Shown: one piece after another, positions 31,734-42,000 of the stretch | Numbering within the stretch: the first letter of the stretch is position 1 | Layout of the letters: each line of letters starts with the position of its first letter | Origin: Chitinophagaceae bacterium | Lineage (GTDB): Bacteria > Bacteroidota > Bacteroidia > Chitinophagales > Chitinophagaceae | Length of the DNA stretch: 64,000 bases | Reading direction: 5' to 3' | Assembly (NCBI GenBank): GCA_016721725.1 | Contig: JADKHN010000006.1 | Location: 806,001-870,000 of the forward strand | Position numbers and translations under genes: made by a program | Notes under the pieces: model-generated | Told to the model about the DNA's origin: nothing | Databases searched by the model: none | The model's input: the letters and a program-made list of their open reading frames with translations, nothing else

Positions 31734-32294
31734 ATGGCGATAAAAATATACACAAAGACAGGCGACCTGGGCAAGACCAGCCTCATTGGCGGCACCAAGG
31801 TACCCAAAAGCAATATCCGGATCGAAGCTTATGGAACGGTAGATGAGCTCAATTCACAGATCGGCTTCTCGGCAGATCAACTGGATCACCCGGCATCCAT
31901 CCAGATGATCAGGGAGATCCAGGACAGGCTCTTCACCATCGGTTCATCACTGGCCTGCGACCCGGAAAAGGAGCCGCTGATGAAGATACCCGACCTTAGG
32001 GAAGCGGATATTGTCTTACTGGAAAAAGAGATCGACCGGATGAATGAGGAACTACCTGAGATGAAGTCATTTATCTTACCGGGCGGACATCCTGCCGTTT
32101 CTTCGGTACATGTTACCCGTTGTGTATGCCGTCGCGCTGAACGCATTTGTGTGCACATGCAGGAATGCGATCTTTTTGTTGATCCCCTCGTGATCAAATA
32201 CCTGAACCGATTAAGTGATTACCTGTTTGTACTGGCCAGGTACGCCAGTCATCTGTTTAAAGTGGAAGAGATCGCGTGGAAACCGAGAGTTTGA
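31734..32294 (+). CDS. PduO-type cob(I)yrinate a,c-diamide adenosyltransferase
   Basis: The 186-residue protein matches PduO-type ATP:cob(I)alamin adenosyltransferases. KIYTKTGDLGKTSLIGGTKVPK is the N-terminal ATP-binding motif, IEAYGTVDELNSQIG follows, and HVTRCVCRRAERICV and the C-terminal YLNRLSDYLFVLARY complete the signature. It attaches the adenosyl group of ATP to reduced cobalamin to make coenzyme B12. No B12-dependent enzyme or B12 riboswitch is visible nearby. It is followed by heptamer-repeat intergenic DNA. Confidence 0.93.
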   Translation: MAIKIYTKTGDLGKTSLIGGTKVPKSNIRIEAYGTVDELNSQIGFSADQLDHPASIQMIREIQDRLFTIGSSLACDPEKEPLMKIPDLREADIVLLEKEIDRMNEELPEMKSFILPGGHPAVSSVHVTRCVCRRAERICVHMQECDLFVDPLVIKYLNRLSDYLFVLARYASHLFKVEEIAWKPRV

Positions 32295-32386
32295 GGTTGG
32301 AGGTTGTTGCTTCACTGCGTTTTATTGCCGGGCCTTTCATTTTTTTTCTTTATCCATTTCGTTTTTGTCCCGAGCCCCTGAATCGA

Positions 32387-32435
32387 CATTATCCCGTTAT
32401 CAATTATCCATTATCAATTATCCATTATCCATTCC
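32387..32435. repeat. heptamer array C[CA]ATTAT, six to seven units
   Basis: In-phase 7-bp units from 32394: CCGTTAT, CAATTAT, CCATTAT, CAATTAT, CCATTAT, CCATTCC. It lies between the convergent cobalamin adenosyltransferase and lolD genes. The unit is the reverse complement of the TAATGG-type arrays at 15.7 and 61.6 kb. Confidence 0.7.
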
Positions 32436-32439
32436 CCTA

Positions 32440-33096
32440 TTATCCAGTCATCATCTTCCCGTCTTTCATCTGCATGATCCTGTCGCTGAGCCGGGCAAGT
32501 TCTTCATTGTGGGTTACGATCAGAAAGGTTTGGTTGAATTGATCCCGAAGGTCCAGGAACAGTTGGTGCAATTCACGGGCATTGACGCTGTCGAGGTTTC
32601 CGGTAGGTTCATCCGCCATCACGATCGACGGGCTGTTGATCAGCGCCCTGGCCACCGCTACCCTTTGCTGTTCGCCTCCGGATAATTGCTGGGGTTTATT
32701 GTCCAGCCGCTGTGACAGGCCCAATGATTCCAGAATACCCCTGGCTTTCTGTTCCACTTCCTTTTTCCTGCCTCCGCCGATCCAGCCGGGGATACAAACG
32801 TTTTCCAATGCGGTGAATTCGGGCAGCAAATGGTGGAACTGGAAGACAAAACCGATCTGCCGGTTCCTGAACGCGGATAATTTTTTCCCCTTCATCTGGT
32901 CAACGGGCTGCCCGTTGATGCTGATCGAACCGGCATCCGCCTTATCCAGGGTGCCCAGGATATGAAGTAGCGTGCTTTTACCCGCTCCGGAAGACCCCAC
33001 GATACTTACTATCTCCCCTTTCCTGATCTCAATATCAACCCCTTTGAGCACTTCCAGATCCTGGTATCTTTTATGGATGTTCTTAGCCGATAACAT
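32440..33096 (-). CDS. lolD: lipoprotein-release ABC ATPase LolD
   Basis: The 218-residue protein has Walker A GSSGAGKST, Q-loop FVFQFHHLLPEFTALENVCIP (the HHLLPEFTALENV block is typical of LolD), signature LSGGEQQRVA and Walker B VMADEPTGNLDS. LolD drives extraction of outer-membrane lipoproteins by LolCE into LolA, whose gene is at 3.4 kb in this window. The permease subunits are not adjacent. A -7-like TATTTTCG ends four bases before the ATG, so the message may be leaderless. Confidence 0.9.
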   Translation of the reverse strand: MLSAKNIHKRYQDLEVLKGVDIEIRKGEIVSIVGSSGAGKSTLLHILGTLDKADAGSISINGQPVDQMKGKKLSAFRNRQIGFVFQFHHLLPEFTALENVCIPGWIGGGRKKEVEQKARGILESLGLSQRLDNKPQQLSGGEQQRVAVARALINSPSIVMADEPTGNLDSVNARELHQLFLDLRDQFNQTFLIVTHNEELARLSDRIMQMKDGKMMTG

Positions 33097-33100
33097 GCTT

Positions 33101-33108
33101 CGAAAATA
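33101..33108 (-). promoter_or_regulatory. -7-like element of lolD (leaderless)
   Basis: TATTTTCG on the minus strand, four bases before the ATG. The spacing is identical to that seen at gatC. Confidence 0.45.
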
Positions 33109-33203
33109 GTCAATAATTGTAAAACCAGGTTTAAAAACAGCCCTTTTGAGGGATCAGGCATCTATGTAATATTAATCGTATGAATGGGTGTTTTAAAAAC
33201 ACT

Positions 33204-33234
33204 TTTGGTTATTTCGTACGAACTTCTACATTTG
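33204..33234 (+). promoter_or_regulatory. promoter TTTG-N19-TACATTTG of the DUF2795 gene
   Basis: Perfect consensus: TTTG at 33204-33207, 19-base spacer, TACATTTG at 33227-33234. The implied leader is about 15-18 nt. Confidence 0.75.
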
Positions 33235-33256
33235 CAAAAAATAAACCCTTTATAAT

Positions 33257-33478
33257 ATGTTTTGGACCCTTGAATTAGCCTCGCATTTGGAAGATGCTCC
33301 CTGGCCCGCAACAAAAGACGAATTGATCGATTATTCGATCAGGAGCGGCGCACCGATCGAAGTGGTGGAGAATCTGCAGGAACTGGAAGATGAGGGCGAG
33401 ATCTATGAAGGCCTGGAAGACATCTGGCCGGATTACCCAAGCCAGGAGGATTTCTTCTTTAATGAGGATGAATACTGA
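33257..33478 (+). CDS. small acidic DUF2795 protein
   Basis: The 73-residue protein is rich in Glu and Asp. The family core is visible: ELASHLEDAPWPATKDELIDYSIRSGAP followed by VVENLQELEDEGEIYEGLEDIWPDYP. DUF2795 proteins are short and widely conserved in Bacteroidota, and their role is unknown. Consensus promoter, short leader and strong terminator on either side indicate an independent and probably well expressed transcript. Confidence 0.88.
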   Translation: MFWTLELASHLEDAPWPATKDELIDYSIRSGAPIEVVENLQELEDEGEIYEGLEDIWPDYPSQEDFFFNEDEY

Positions 33479-33497
33479 TCAATCCCGATATTATTTG

Positions 33498-33526
33498 AAA
33501 GGCTGCCCTTTGGGCAGCCTTTTTTT
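33498..33526 (+). terminator. Rho-independent terminator after the DUF2795 gene
   Basis: An 11-bp perfect stem (AAAGGCTGCCC / GGGCAGCCTTT) with a 3-base loop continues into a T run. Confidence 0.9.
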
Positions 33527-33679
33527 AATCGCTGATTTATAGGATGGTATGATTACGCAGATGGATACTATTTATAGATTGTGTGAACATATAAAGTCTC
33601 ATACAACTGACACAAGAACTTTTTTGGCTTTAACAAGTTGAAAAATCAGCGAAATCATTCAATCAGTTTTAATCAGCTC

Positions 33680-34492
33680 TCATTTCTCCATTTGTTCGAT
33701 CACCTCCGGCGCCACTCCCGTGAAGGAGAACCCACCATCATGGAACAGGTTCTGCATGGTCACCATCCGGGTCATGTCACTGAACATCATCACACAATAA
33801 TTGGCACAATCATCGGAACTGGCGTTACCCAGCGGACTCATTTTTTCGGCATACTCCATGAAACCGTCGAATCCCTTGACCCCGCTGCCGGCCGTGGTAC
33901 GGACGGGCGACTGGGAGATCGTGTTCACCCTGACCTTTTTCTTTACCCCGTAATGATATCCGAAACTGCGGGCAATGCTTTCCAGCAAGGCCTTGGCGTC
34001 GGCCATTTCATTGTAATCGGGAAATACCCGTTGAGCCGCGATATAGCTTAAGGCCACCACACTGCCCCATTCATTGATCGCGTCCTGTTTCATCGCCGTG
34101 GCCAGCAGCCTGTGCAGGCTGGTCGCTGAAATATCCAGGGATTTGACATTGAACCCGTAATCGATCTCCGTATAATGTTTTCCTTTGCGTACGTTCAAAC
34201 TCATGCCAACCGAATGCAGGATGAAATCGATGCCGCCGCCAAAATGTTCCACCGATTTGGTGATCAGGTTCGTCATGTCTTCATTGCTGCTCACATCGCA
34301 GGCAATGACCGGTGCGTTCACCGCTTCGGCCAGTTTATTGATCTCTCCCATTCGCATGGCCACCGGCGCATTGGTCAGCACCAGCTGGGCGCCTTCTTCA
34401 TGACATTTCAAGGCGGTGCGCCAGGCGATCGACCGATCATCCAAAGCCCCGAATATGATCCCCTTTTTGCCCTTTAACAGGTTATATGACAT
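33680..34492 (-). CDS. fabI: enoyl-[acyl-carrier-protein] reductase (NADH)
   Basis: The 270-residue short-chain dehydrogenase-type enzyme has the FabI NAD-binding start KKGIIFGALDDRSIAW. ACDVSSNEDM, DFILHSVGMS and the catalytic Tyr-x6-Lys in DYNEMADAKALLES also mark FabI. It reduces trans-2-enoyl-ACP in the last step of fatty acid elongation. The substrate-loop region (ISQSPVRTTAGSGVKGF) is intact. It is transcribed alone toward the DUF2795 gene. Confidence 0.95.
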   Translation of the reverse strand: MSYNLLKGKKGIIFGALDDRSIAWRTALKCHEEGAQLVLTNAPVAMRMGEINKLAEAVNAPVIACDVSSNEDMTNLITKSVEHFGGGIDFILHSVGMSLNVRKGKHYTEIDYGFNVKSLDISATSLHRLLATAMKQDAINEWGSVVALSYIAAQRVFPDYNEMADAKALLESIARSFGYHYGVKKKVRVNTISQSPVRTTAGSGVKGFDGFMEYAEKMSPLGNASSDDCANYCVMMFSDMTRMVTMQNLFHDGGFSFTGVAPEVIEQMEK

Positions 34493-34573
34493 AGTGTTGG
34501 TTTTTATCTTGAAAAAGTAAAAATAACAATCTTATCGAAAGAAAAAACCGGGGCCGGAAAATATTAACCCCGC

Positions 34574-36253
34574 TTAATTACCCACCATCTCACGGGCATT
34601 CTGCAATGCGGCTGCGGTGGGTTTTTCACCACTTAGCATCTGGGCTATGGTGGTGATGCGTTCATCGGTATCCAGTAAACGTACTGAAGTGACGATCCGG
34701 TCCTTCCGGATCGATTTATATACGAAATAATGGGCATCCGCCCTGGCGGCGATCTGCGGTTGATGCGTGATGGCGATCAGCTGATGCGTGCGGGAAAGGC
34801 CTTTCATGATATTCCCCACCTGACGGGCCGCTTCACCGCTGATCCCCGTATCGATCTCATCGAAGATCAGGGTGGGCAGTTGCAATTCTTCTGCGACCAG
34901 CGATTTGATCGAAAGCATCAACCGGCTCAATTCACCTCCACTGGCTACTTTTCGCAAGGGCTCAAAGGTCTCGATACCTCCTTTCGCGCCGGCCGGAAGA
35001 TTGGCATTGAAGAGGAAATCGATCTTATCCGTCCCCTGCTCATTGAGGTTCTCCAGGGGCTGCAGGTCCACTTTGAATCGGGCATTGGGCATGCCCACCA
35101 TCACCAATAAGGCGTTCACCTTCTCTTCGAATGGCTGAATCGCTTTTTTCCGGTTGGTCGAAATGGTTTTTGCTGACTTCAGGCAGGAGTTCTGCAATTC
35201 GGTTACCGCTTTCTCCTTTTCCCCGATCGACTCATGGAGGTTGAATAGTTCACTGAGTTTTTGTCCGAGTTCTTCCTGTAACCCCAACAGCGCCGCGGTT
35301 GTATTCACGTTGTGCTTTTTCTGTAACCGGTATCCGATTGCGATCCGGTCGTTGACCCATTGGATACGTTCCGCGCTATACTGAACCTGGTCATTGATGT
35401 GCTCCAGTTCATCGGCGATATCTTTTAATTCAACCTGCGCGCTGAGCAATCGTTTCGAGAGCTCCGGGATCCCCTCATGATAGATCTCCAGCGGGTGCAG
35501 GCGATTGACCAGGGATTTCAATTGCTGCACCAGGGGTTGTTCACTGTCTTTCAGGTCGTAACAAACGGCCGCCAGTTGCTGCTTGACCGTTTCGGCATTA
35601 CCCAGCAGTTTCAGTTCCGTATCGAGCTGTTCCAGTTCATTTTCCTGAAGACCCGCTGAAGCCAGTTCATCATACAAGAACTGGTTGTAGTCCTGCTCGG
35701 CATTGGCGCTGGCTTGCCGCGATATCAATTCAACAAGTTCTTTCTTTTGCTGCTGGTACTGATGATAGAGTTCACGATACAGCAGGACCTGTTGTTTATT
35801 GCCTGCCAGTGCGTCCAGCACTTCCTGCTGAAAACCGGAAGACCCCAGTTCAAGGGTGTCGAATTGCTGGTGAAGGTCGACCAGCAGGATACTCAGCTCT
35901 TTCAATTGCACCAGGCTGGCCGGGGTATCGTTTATGAAGGCCCTGGATTTGCCATTCACCGCTATTTCGCGCCTGATCACCAGGTCTTCGTCATTATCCA
36001 GGTCATGATCCAGGAGGAATTTTTTAATGGCGGGTTGATCGCCTGACCCGAACGTGCCTTCCACGATGCACTTCTTATCCTTTTGCAGCAATACGGAACT
36101 GTCGGCCCTTTCACCCAGTATCAGGCTGAGCGCCCCCATGAGGATGCTTTTTCCGGCGCCGGTCTCACCGGTGATGATGTTCAGGGAACCGGAGAAAGTG
36201 ATGTTCAGCTCATCGATGATGGCATAGTTCTGAATGTTGAGTTTCTGAAGCAT
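34574..36253 (-). CDS. recN: DNA repair protein RecN
   Basis: The 559-residue SMC-like ATPase has N-terminal LQKLNIQNYAIIDEL and Walker A ITGETGAGKSI, long central coiled coils, signature ASGGELSRLMLSIK and Walker B LPTLIFDEIDTGISG at the C-terminal end. RecN acts at DNA double-strand breaks in recombination repair. The ATG at 36253 is chosen over an upstream in-frame ATG because family similarity begins there. A -7 TAAATTTG (36293-36300, minus strand) leaves a leader of about 33 nt and overlaps the upstream candidate start. Confidence 0.94.
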   Translation of the reverse strand: MLQKLNIQNYAIIDELNITFSGSLNIITGETGAGKSILMGALSLILGERADSSVLLQKDKKCIVEGTFGSGDQPAIKKFLLDHDLDNDEDLVIRREIAVNGKSRAFINDTPASLVQLKELSILLVDLHQQFDTLELGSSGFQQEVLDALAGNKQQVLLYRELYHQYQQQKKELVELISRQASANAEQDYNQFLYDELASAGLQENELEQLDTELKLLGNAETVKQQLAAVCYDLKDSEQPLVQQLKSLVNRLHPLEIYHEGIPELSKRLLSAQVELKDIADELEHINDQVQYSAERIQWVNDRIAIGYRLQKKHNVNTTAALLGLQEELGQKLSELFNLHESIGEKEKAVTELQNSCLKSAKTISTNRKKAIQPFEEKVNALLVMVGMPNARFKVDLQPLENLNEQGTDKIDFLFNANLPAGAKGGIETFEPLRKVASGGELSRLMLSIKSLVAEELQLPTLIFDEIDTGISGEAARQVGNIMKGLSRTHQLIAITHQPQIAARADAHYFVYKSIRKDRIVTSVRLLDTDERITTIAQMLSGEKPTAAALQNAREMVGN

Positions 36254-36292
36254 CGGTTGGGAAGTCGTCGTTTTTTGCTGGAAGCAATTTAG

Positions 36293-36300
36293 CAAATTTA
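36293..36300 (-). promoter_or_regulatory. TAnnTTTG -7 element of recN
   Basis: TAAATTTG on the minus strand, 39 bases before the recN ATG. Confidence 0.6.
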
Positions 36301-36327
36301 GCCGCAGGTCGATATTAATTCATTAAA

Positions 36328-36352
36328 AAAGGACCCACTCGGTGGATCCTTT
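36328..36352 (-). terminator. terminator downstream of the C4 zinc-ribbon gene
   Basis: On the minus strand AAAGGATCCA pairs with TGGGTCCTTT (one T-G wobble) over a CCGAG loop and is followed by Ts. Confidence 0.8.
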
Positions 36353-36380
36353 AACTATTTTAATTGACAGGAAGGAATGC

Positions 36381-37136
36381 TTATTTCACTACAACAGCAT
36401 CATTGAGATCGGCATCGACCAGGATACGACCGCAGTTCTCGCAAACCATGATCTTCTTGCGCAGTTTGATCTCGCTTTGCTTCTGCGGCGGGATCGCGTG
36501 GAAACATCCACCGCAACTGTCCCGCTCCACCGGTACAACGGACAGTCCGTTGCGGAAGTTCTTACGGATGCGGTCGTAACTGGTGAGCAAGCGCTCGTCC
36601 ACATGGTTACGGGCGCTGTCGGCATCCTTACGGTAATGTTTTTCTTCTTTCTCGGTCTCAGCGATGATCTTTTCCAGTTCGCCTTTTTTGGCGTTCAGGT
36701 TGCCTTCCTTGTTACTGACGGCCTTTTTAGCGGCTTCCAGCTGGCGCGCTTTTTCGGCGATCTCTTCGGTAGCGTCCTTGATGTGCTTTTCGCAAAGTTT
36801 CACTTCGAGGGTCTGCATCTCGATCTCCTTGTTGATGGCCTCGAATTCGCGGTTGTTCTTCACGTTATCGCTCTGCTTCTCATATTTCTTGATCAGGGCC
36901 TCGGCTTCCTTGATCCCTTCTTTCTTCTGCTCGATGAATTCCTGGATACCATTGATCTCTTCTTCCACACGGGTCTGCCTGGCGTGTAAACCTTCGATCT
37001 CATCTTCCAGGTCTTTTACCTCCATGGGAAGTTCGCCTTTCAGGATCTGGATCTCATCCAGTTTGCAATCGATCTTTTGCAAAGTTACCAATGAGGTTAA
37101 TTTTTCTTCAACGGAGAAATCTTTAACTGCGCCCAT
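36381..37136 (-). CDS. coiled-coil protein with C4-type zinc ribbon
   Basis: The 251-residue protein is a long Lys/Glu-rich antiparallel coiled coil (about 10-185) followed by a zinc ribbon with paired CGGC and CENC motifs (about 203-230). This matches the zf-RING_7/C4-type zinc ribbon family (similar to the H. pylori HP0958 fold), implicated in nucleic acid binding or chaperone roles. It starts 26 bases after the Nif3-like gene on the same strand. That pairing is common in Bacteroidota and suggests an operon. The precise function is unknown. Confidence 0.85.
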   Translation of the reverse strand: MGAVKDFSVEEKLTSLVTLQKIDCKLDEIQILKGELPMEVKDLEDEIEGLHARQTRVEEEINGIQEFIEQKKEGIKEAEALIKKYEKQSDNVKNNREFEAINKEIEMQTLEVKLCEKHIKDATEEIAEKARQLEAAKKAVSNKEGNLNAKKGELEKIIAETEKEEKHYRKDADSARNHVDERLLTSYDRIRKNFRNGLSVVPVERDSCGGCFHAIPPQKQSEIKLRKKIMVCENCGRILVDADLNDAVVVK

Positions 37137-37162
37137 TTGACTATTTGGTTTGATAATTGAAA

Positions 37163-38260
37163 TTACAGGAAGTATCGAACCGGATTGGTTTTAACACCTG
37201 TTTTTAGGACGGCAAAGTTAGGGAATTTTTCGCTCAAAAGCTCAAAAAGGAGGTCAGTCGTGAACTGCTCGCTCTCAAAGTGCCCGATATCGGCCAGGAG
37301 CAGGCGGTCGTTGGCATCAAAAAACTCATGATATTTCAGGTCGGCCGTTACGTAACAATCAGCCCCGGCCGCTATTGCAGCTCCCGTCAGGAAACTGCCG
37401 GCGCCCCCGCAAACCGCTATTCGTTTAACGGGTTTCCCCCTCAGCCCGGTATGCCTGACCAGGGTCAAACCGAAGACTTCTTTCAGTTTCTGGAGGAAAC
37501 CGGCCTCATCCAGGGACGATTCCAGGTCACCCAAAATACCGCTCCCAATGGACGGACTGCTATTCTCCAATGAAATGATGTCATAAGCTACTTCCTCATA
37601 GGGATGCGCCTTGATCAGGGCATTGAGGATCTTTTTCTCTTTCCAGGCCTCAAAGATGATCTCGAGTTTTTGTTCCGCTTCATAATGGCGGATACCGGGG
37701 GTCCCAACGAATGGATTGGAATCCTCGCCCCCTTTGAAACTGCCTTCACCCGGACTGGTGAAGCTGCATTCCGCATAATGGCCCACCTGCCCACCGCCTG
37801 CGTCGAACAGGGCATTCCTCACTTCATCCAGTTGTGCCGAAGGGACATAGGTGAATAATTTCCGGAGAGACCCCTGTTTGTGACCCAGGACCCGCCGGTT
37901 CACCAGGCCTAACTTGTCGGCTATTTTCCCATTCACACCCGTTATCACATTATCCAGGTTGGTGTGGATGGCATAGATGGCTATATCTTTTTTAATGGCC
38001 TGTATCACCGTTTTCTCCACATAGTTCTTTCCGGTGATCTTCTTCAAACCGCTGAAAACAATGGGATGGTGCGCTACGACCAGGTTACATTTCTTTTCCA
38101 CGGCTTCCTTAACAACGTCTTCCGTGGCATCGAGCGTTGTGATGACTCCTGTGCAATCCCAGTCCGGATCTCCGGTGATCAAACCGGCATTATCATACGA
38201 CTCCTGTAATGACAAGGGAGCGATTCCTTCCAGAAAAGAGGTGACTTCATTGATCTTCAT
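37163..38260 (-). CDS. Nif3-like dinuclear metal-centre protein
   Basis: The 365-residue protein starts MKINEVTSFLEGIAPLSLQESYDNAGL, the usual Nif3/YbgI opening. Metal-binding blocks AHHPIVFSGLKK and IYAIHTNLDNV follow. A C-terminal GDxGH-type motif is visible as LLADIGHFESEQFT. The middle insert (about 130-230) is the PII-like domain found in longer members such as YqfO. The biochemical role is unsettled; some homologues act as GTP cyclohydrolase-like hydrolases. The start at 38260 is preferred to an upstream in-frame ATG that lacks family similarity. It is probably co-transcribed with the zinc-ribbon gene. Confidence 0.88.
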   Translation of the reverse strand: MKINEVTSFLEGIAPLSLQESYDNAGLITGDPDWDCTGVITTLDATEDVVKEAVEKKCNLVVAHHPIVFSGLKKITGKNYVEKTVIQAIKKDIAIYAIHTNLDNVITGVNGKIADKLGLVNRRVLGHKQGSLRKLFTYVPSAQLDEVRNALFDAGGGQVGHYAECSFTSPGEGSFKGGEDSNPFVGTPGIRHYEAEQKLEIIFEAWKEKKILNALIKAHPYEEVAYDIISLENSSPSIGSGILGDLESSLDEAGFLQKLKEVFGLTLVRHTGLRGKPVKRIAVCGGAGSFLTGAAIAAGADCYVTADLKYHEFFDANDRLLLADIGHFESEQFTTDLLFELLSEKFPNFAVLKTGVKTNPVRYFL

Positions 38261-38463
38261 GATAACCGTATTTTGTGACCGTGGCCGGACTAACCCGTTG
38301 CCCCTGAACAAAGATGCAAAAAAATGACGAGGTTGAACAGCAACCCCTGTCATACCGCAATGGAACAACATATTGATCGGCCCGAACGTTCTTGAACGGG
38401 GAACCGTTCCAATTCATTCAGATTGCCATTAAAAAACGATATTTACCCAGGAAAAAAACAGCC

Positions 38464-38922
38464 ATGAACCGCAAAACTGATTTTTTTAGTTACTCCTTAT
38501 TAGTCACCATCTTCTTCTGCCTGTTCAGCCCGGGTTGCAGCAAAAGCGCCATTGAGCAGGCCCAGCAAGCCAATGCGCAAAATTATTTTGAGGATAATTT
38601 CCTGAACAGGGATTATATCGTTCACCTGGCAACGGATAACGGGGCCGACCTGACCGCCCAATATACCGGATTTGTTTTCAGGCTCGTGAAAGGCACTAGT
38701 TTTGACGGTCCCATTAACGCTTCAAAGAACGGGACCACCTATACCGGAAGCTGGAGTACCAACGCCGATTACAGCAAACTCGTCATCAGTCTGCCGGTCA
38801 GTGTTCCGGAATTCATCTTCCTGGTCCGGGAATGGAAATTTACCCGGAAAGGCATCCCCATCCTTGAACTGGCGCCCTGGGGTACCACTGAGGCCAAAGT
38901 ATTGCATATGGAGCGGCTCTGA
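38464..38922 (+). CDS. small lipoprotein of unknown function
   Basis: Starting at the ATG at 38464, the 152-residue protein has a signal peptide ending in a lipobox (FSPGCSKS, Cys at about 25), so it should be lipid-anchored. The mature region is mixed beta with the segment YFEDNFLNRDYIVHLATDNGADLTAQYTGFVF. I do not recognise a domain. The compact size and strand pattern resemble a lipocalin-like or beta-barrel ligand fold, but that is only an impression. It stands alone before the PKD-repeat gene. Confidence 0.65.
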   Translation: MNRKTDFFSYSLLVTIFFCLFSPGCSKSAIEQAQQANAQNYFEDNFLNRDYIVHLATDNGADLTAQYTGFVFRLVKGTSFDGPINASKNGTTYTGSWSTNADYSKLVISLPVSVPEFIFLVREWKFTRKGIPILELAPWGTTEAKVLHMERL

Positions 38923-39095
38923 AGCTGACCCTAAGTCATTTTTCAACGTTTATCCGGTCCGGTTTTTCTAAAAATGGGTTTTCTACGGGTAATTTTACCC
39001 ATCCCCACAATTTTTTATTGCTTTTGGAGTTAATTATAATACGTGGCGCCCTCAGGCCATTCCAACAATTCTATTAAAACCAAAAGCAAAATCCA

Positions 39096-42000
39096 ATGAC
39101 TGCCCTATTTGCGGTCAAAACCCGAATTATCACCCTGTTTGCCCTAATCCTTTGCTTCTCCACCCAAGCTCAGTTAACGGCAAATTTCAGCGCCAACCCC
39201 TTATCGGGCTGTGCACCCGTTGTGGTGAATTTCACCGACCAGTCGACCGGCAACCCCACGCAATGGCGATGGGATCTTGGCAACGGGACCATTTCCTTTT
39301 TACAAAACCCCTCGGTAACATATTTCAATCCAGGTCAGTATACCATTCGATTGATCGTCACCAACGGATTGGGAGTTTCTGATACGCTGACCCGGACCAA
39401 TTACATCACGATCAATGCGCAGCCGACGGTCAACTTCACGGGCAATCCCCTGACCGGTTGCTATCCCCTGCCCGTACAATTCACCGACCTGAGCACGGCA
39501 GGCAGCGGATCCATCAGTTCCTGGCAATGGGATTTCGGCGACGGCACTTCCAGCAGTGTACAGAATCCGTCGCATACTTATGGCGCGGCCGGTAACTATA
39601 ATGTTTCACTAAGAATAGTCAATTCAGCGGGATGCATCACGGTGCTCACCAAACCGCAATACATACGGATCAGTACGGGAGTGCATGCCGATTTCAGCCA
39701 TTCGCTGCCCAATACCTGTAATCCTCCTGCCGTCATCAATTTCCAGAACCTGTCCACCGGTTCCGGAACCCTGACTTACCTCTGGTCCTTTGGAGATGGA
39801 GGAACGTCAACATTAGCCAATCCTTCACATACCTATCTAACGGCAGGGTCCTATACGGTCAGGCTCATTGTGACCAATAATACAGGATGCCGGGATACCC
39901 TCATCAGGCCCAATGCGATCATCATTGGGTCAGTGAATGCGGCCTTTACCGCTGCGGATAACGTCTGTGTGAACAGCCCCTTATCGATCAATAATACCTC
40001 GATACCGGCGCCGGTTTCATCTGCCTGGGATTTTGGCGACGGAACCACTTCAACCGCAACCAACCCTACCAAATCATACAACACGCCAGGCATCTATACC
40101 ATCCGCCTGATCGCCAATTTCGGCGCCTGCAAGCGATACCGCCTTCAAAACGGTAACGGTCATGAACAAGCCTGCGGCTGATTTTACCGCACCGGTCACC
40201 GCAGCATGCCAGCCGCCGTTAACCGTCTCATTCACCAATAGCAGTCCGGGCTTTGGATTTGGTTACCAATGGGATTTCGGCGACGGCAATTCCTCCAATG
40301 CACCAAACCCGGTTCATACTTACACCTCCACAGGAAGTTTTGATGTGACACTGATCGTGACCAACTTACAAGGCTGTTCAGACACCATGCGCAAGGTCGC
40401 ATTTGTCAAGATACTGCCACCCGATGTCACCATCGACAACCTGCCCAAAAGCGATTGCGCCCCACTGACCTGGCATTTCACGGCTACCGTGAATTCGGTA
40501 GACCCCGTTCTCAGTTATCAATGGGATTTCGGCGATGGCAATACGTCCACATTACCCGACCCCGTACATACTTTTGGTGTGGGCTCCTATACCATACAGT
40601 TGGTGATCACAACGATCGGCGGGTGCACCGACACCGTGAGGGTTACCGATGGCATCATCGCCAGCACCAAACCCACGGCCAATTTCAGCGCGAATCCCCG
40701 CGACGTCTGCGCACATACCAATGTCCTGTTCACCGACCTTTCCATCGGCAATGTCACCCGCTGGTTCTGGACCTTCGGCGACGGCGGAACTTCAACGGAG
40801 CAAAACCCGGTTCACATGTATGAGGATACCGGTTATTTCCATGTTCAACTGGTGGTTTGGAACAATGGCTGTCCGGATACGATCCGCTTCATGAATTATA
40901 TCCATGTCAAACCCCCGATCGCCAATTTCGCGGCGAGTTTCCAATGTATCGACCCCCGGATTCAGACTTTCACCGATCAGTCGATCGGTGCGGATACCTG
41001 GAACTGGGATTTTGGAGACGGTAATACTTCAACCCTGCAAAGTCCGGTCCATGTATACGCGGATACCGGGAACTACATTGTTACCCTATTGGTGCGAAAC
41101 AACACCACTGGTTGTGAACACGTGAAGACGCAGGCGATACGGGTGGTCATTGAACGGGCTCATTTCACCGTCAGCGATTCAGTGATCTGCAAGAACAATC
41201 CGGTGGTATTCACCGCTTCGGAAACGGTTCCGGCCAATGTCGCCTTATACAGCTGGGATTTCGGGGACGGCGCTACCGCAACAGGTCTTAACCCCTCACA
41301 CACCTATACGCAGGCTGGCAGTTACTCAGTTCGCCTGATCATCACCGACATACTGGGATGCAGCGACACCCTGGTCAAACCGTTGTATATCCGTGTGGAC
41401 GGGCCCACTTCCTTATTCGCCGTGAGTACGCCCAGTGTTTGTTCGATGAACGCGGTGAACTTCACTGATCTTTCCACAACCGACGGAACTCATCCCATCG
41501 TTTCCTGGACCTGGGATTATGGTGACGGGATCATCGAGACCCTATCCTCTCCACCATTCCAGCATACCTATGCCTTGCCAGCGATCTATAATATCTCTTT
41601 ACGGGTTACCGACAGCAGGGGCTGTATCGACAACTGGACCTTTAACGGTGCGGTCATGATATCCCATCCTACCGCCGATTTCGCCAGTACGGACACCTTA
41701 TCCTGTCCAAACCAGGTCATCCATTTCAGCAATACCTCAACCGGTTGGTCGCCGTCCTTCCTGTGGGATTTCGGGGATGGCAATACCAGTATGGCGACAA
41801 CTCCAACACACAGTTACGCGGCGGACGGATTATATACGGTGCGCCTGGTGGTGACCGACATGTACGGATGCCAGGATACGATCACCCGGCCGGATTTTAT
41901 CCGGATCATCAGTCCGCATGCCAGCTTTGTACTGAGTGATTCCATTACGACCTGCCCACCGCTCTTCGTCAATTTTACCAATACCTCGCAGAATTATACC

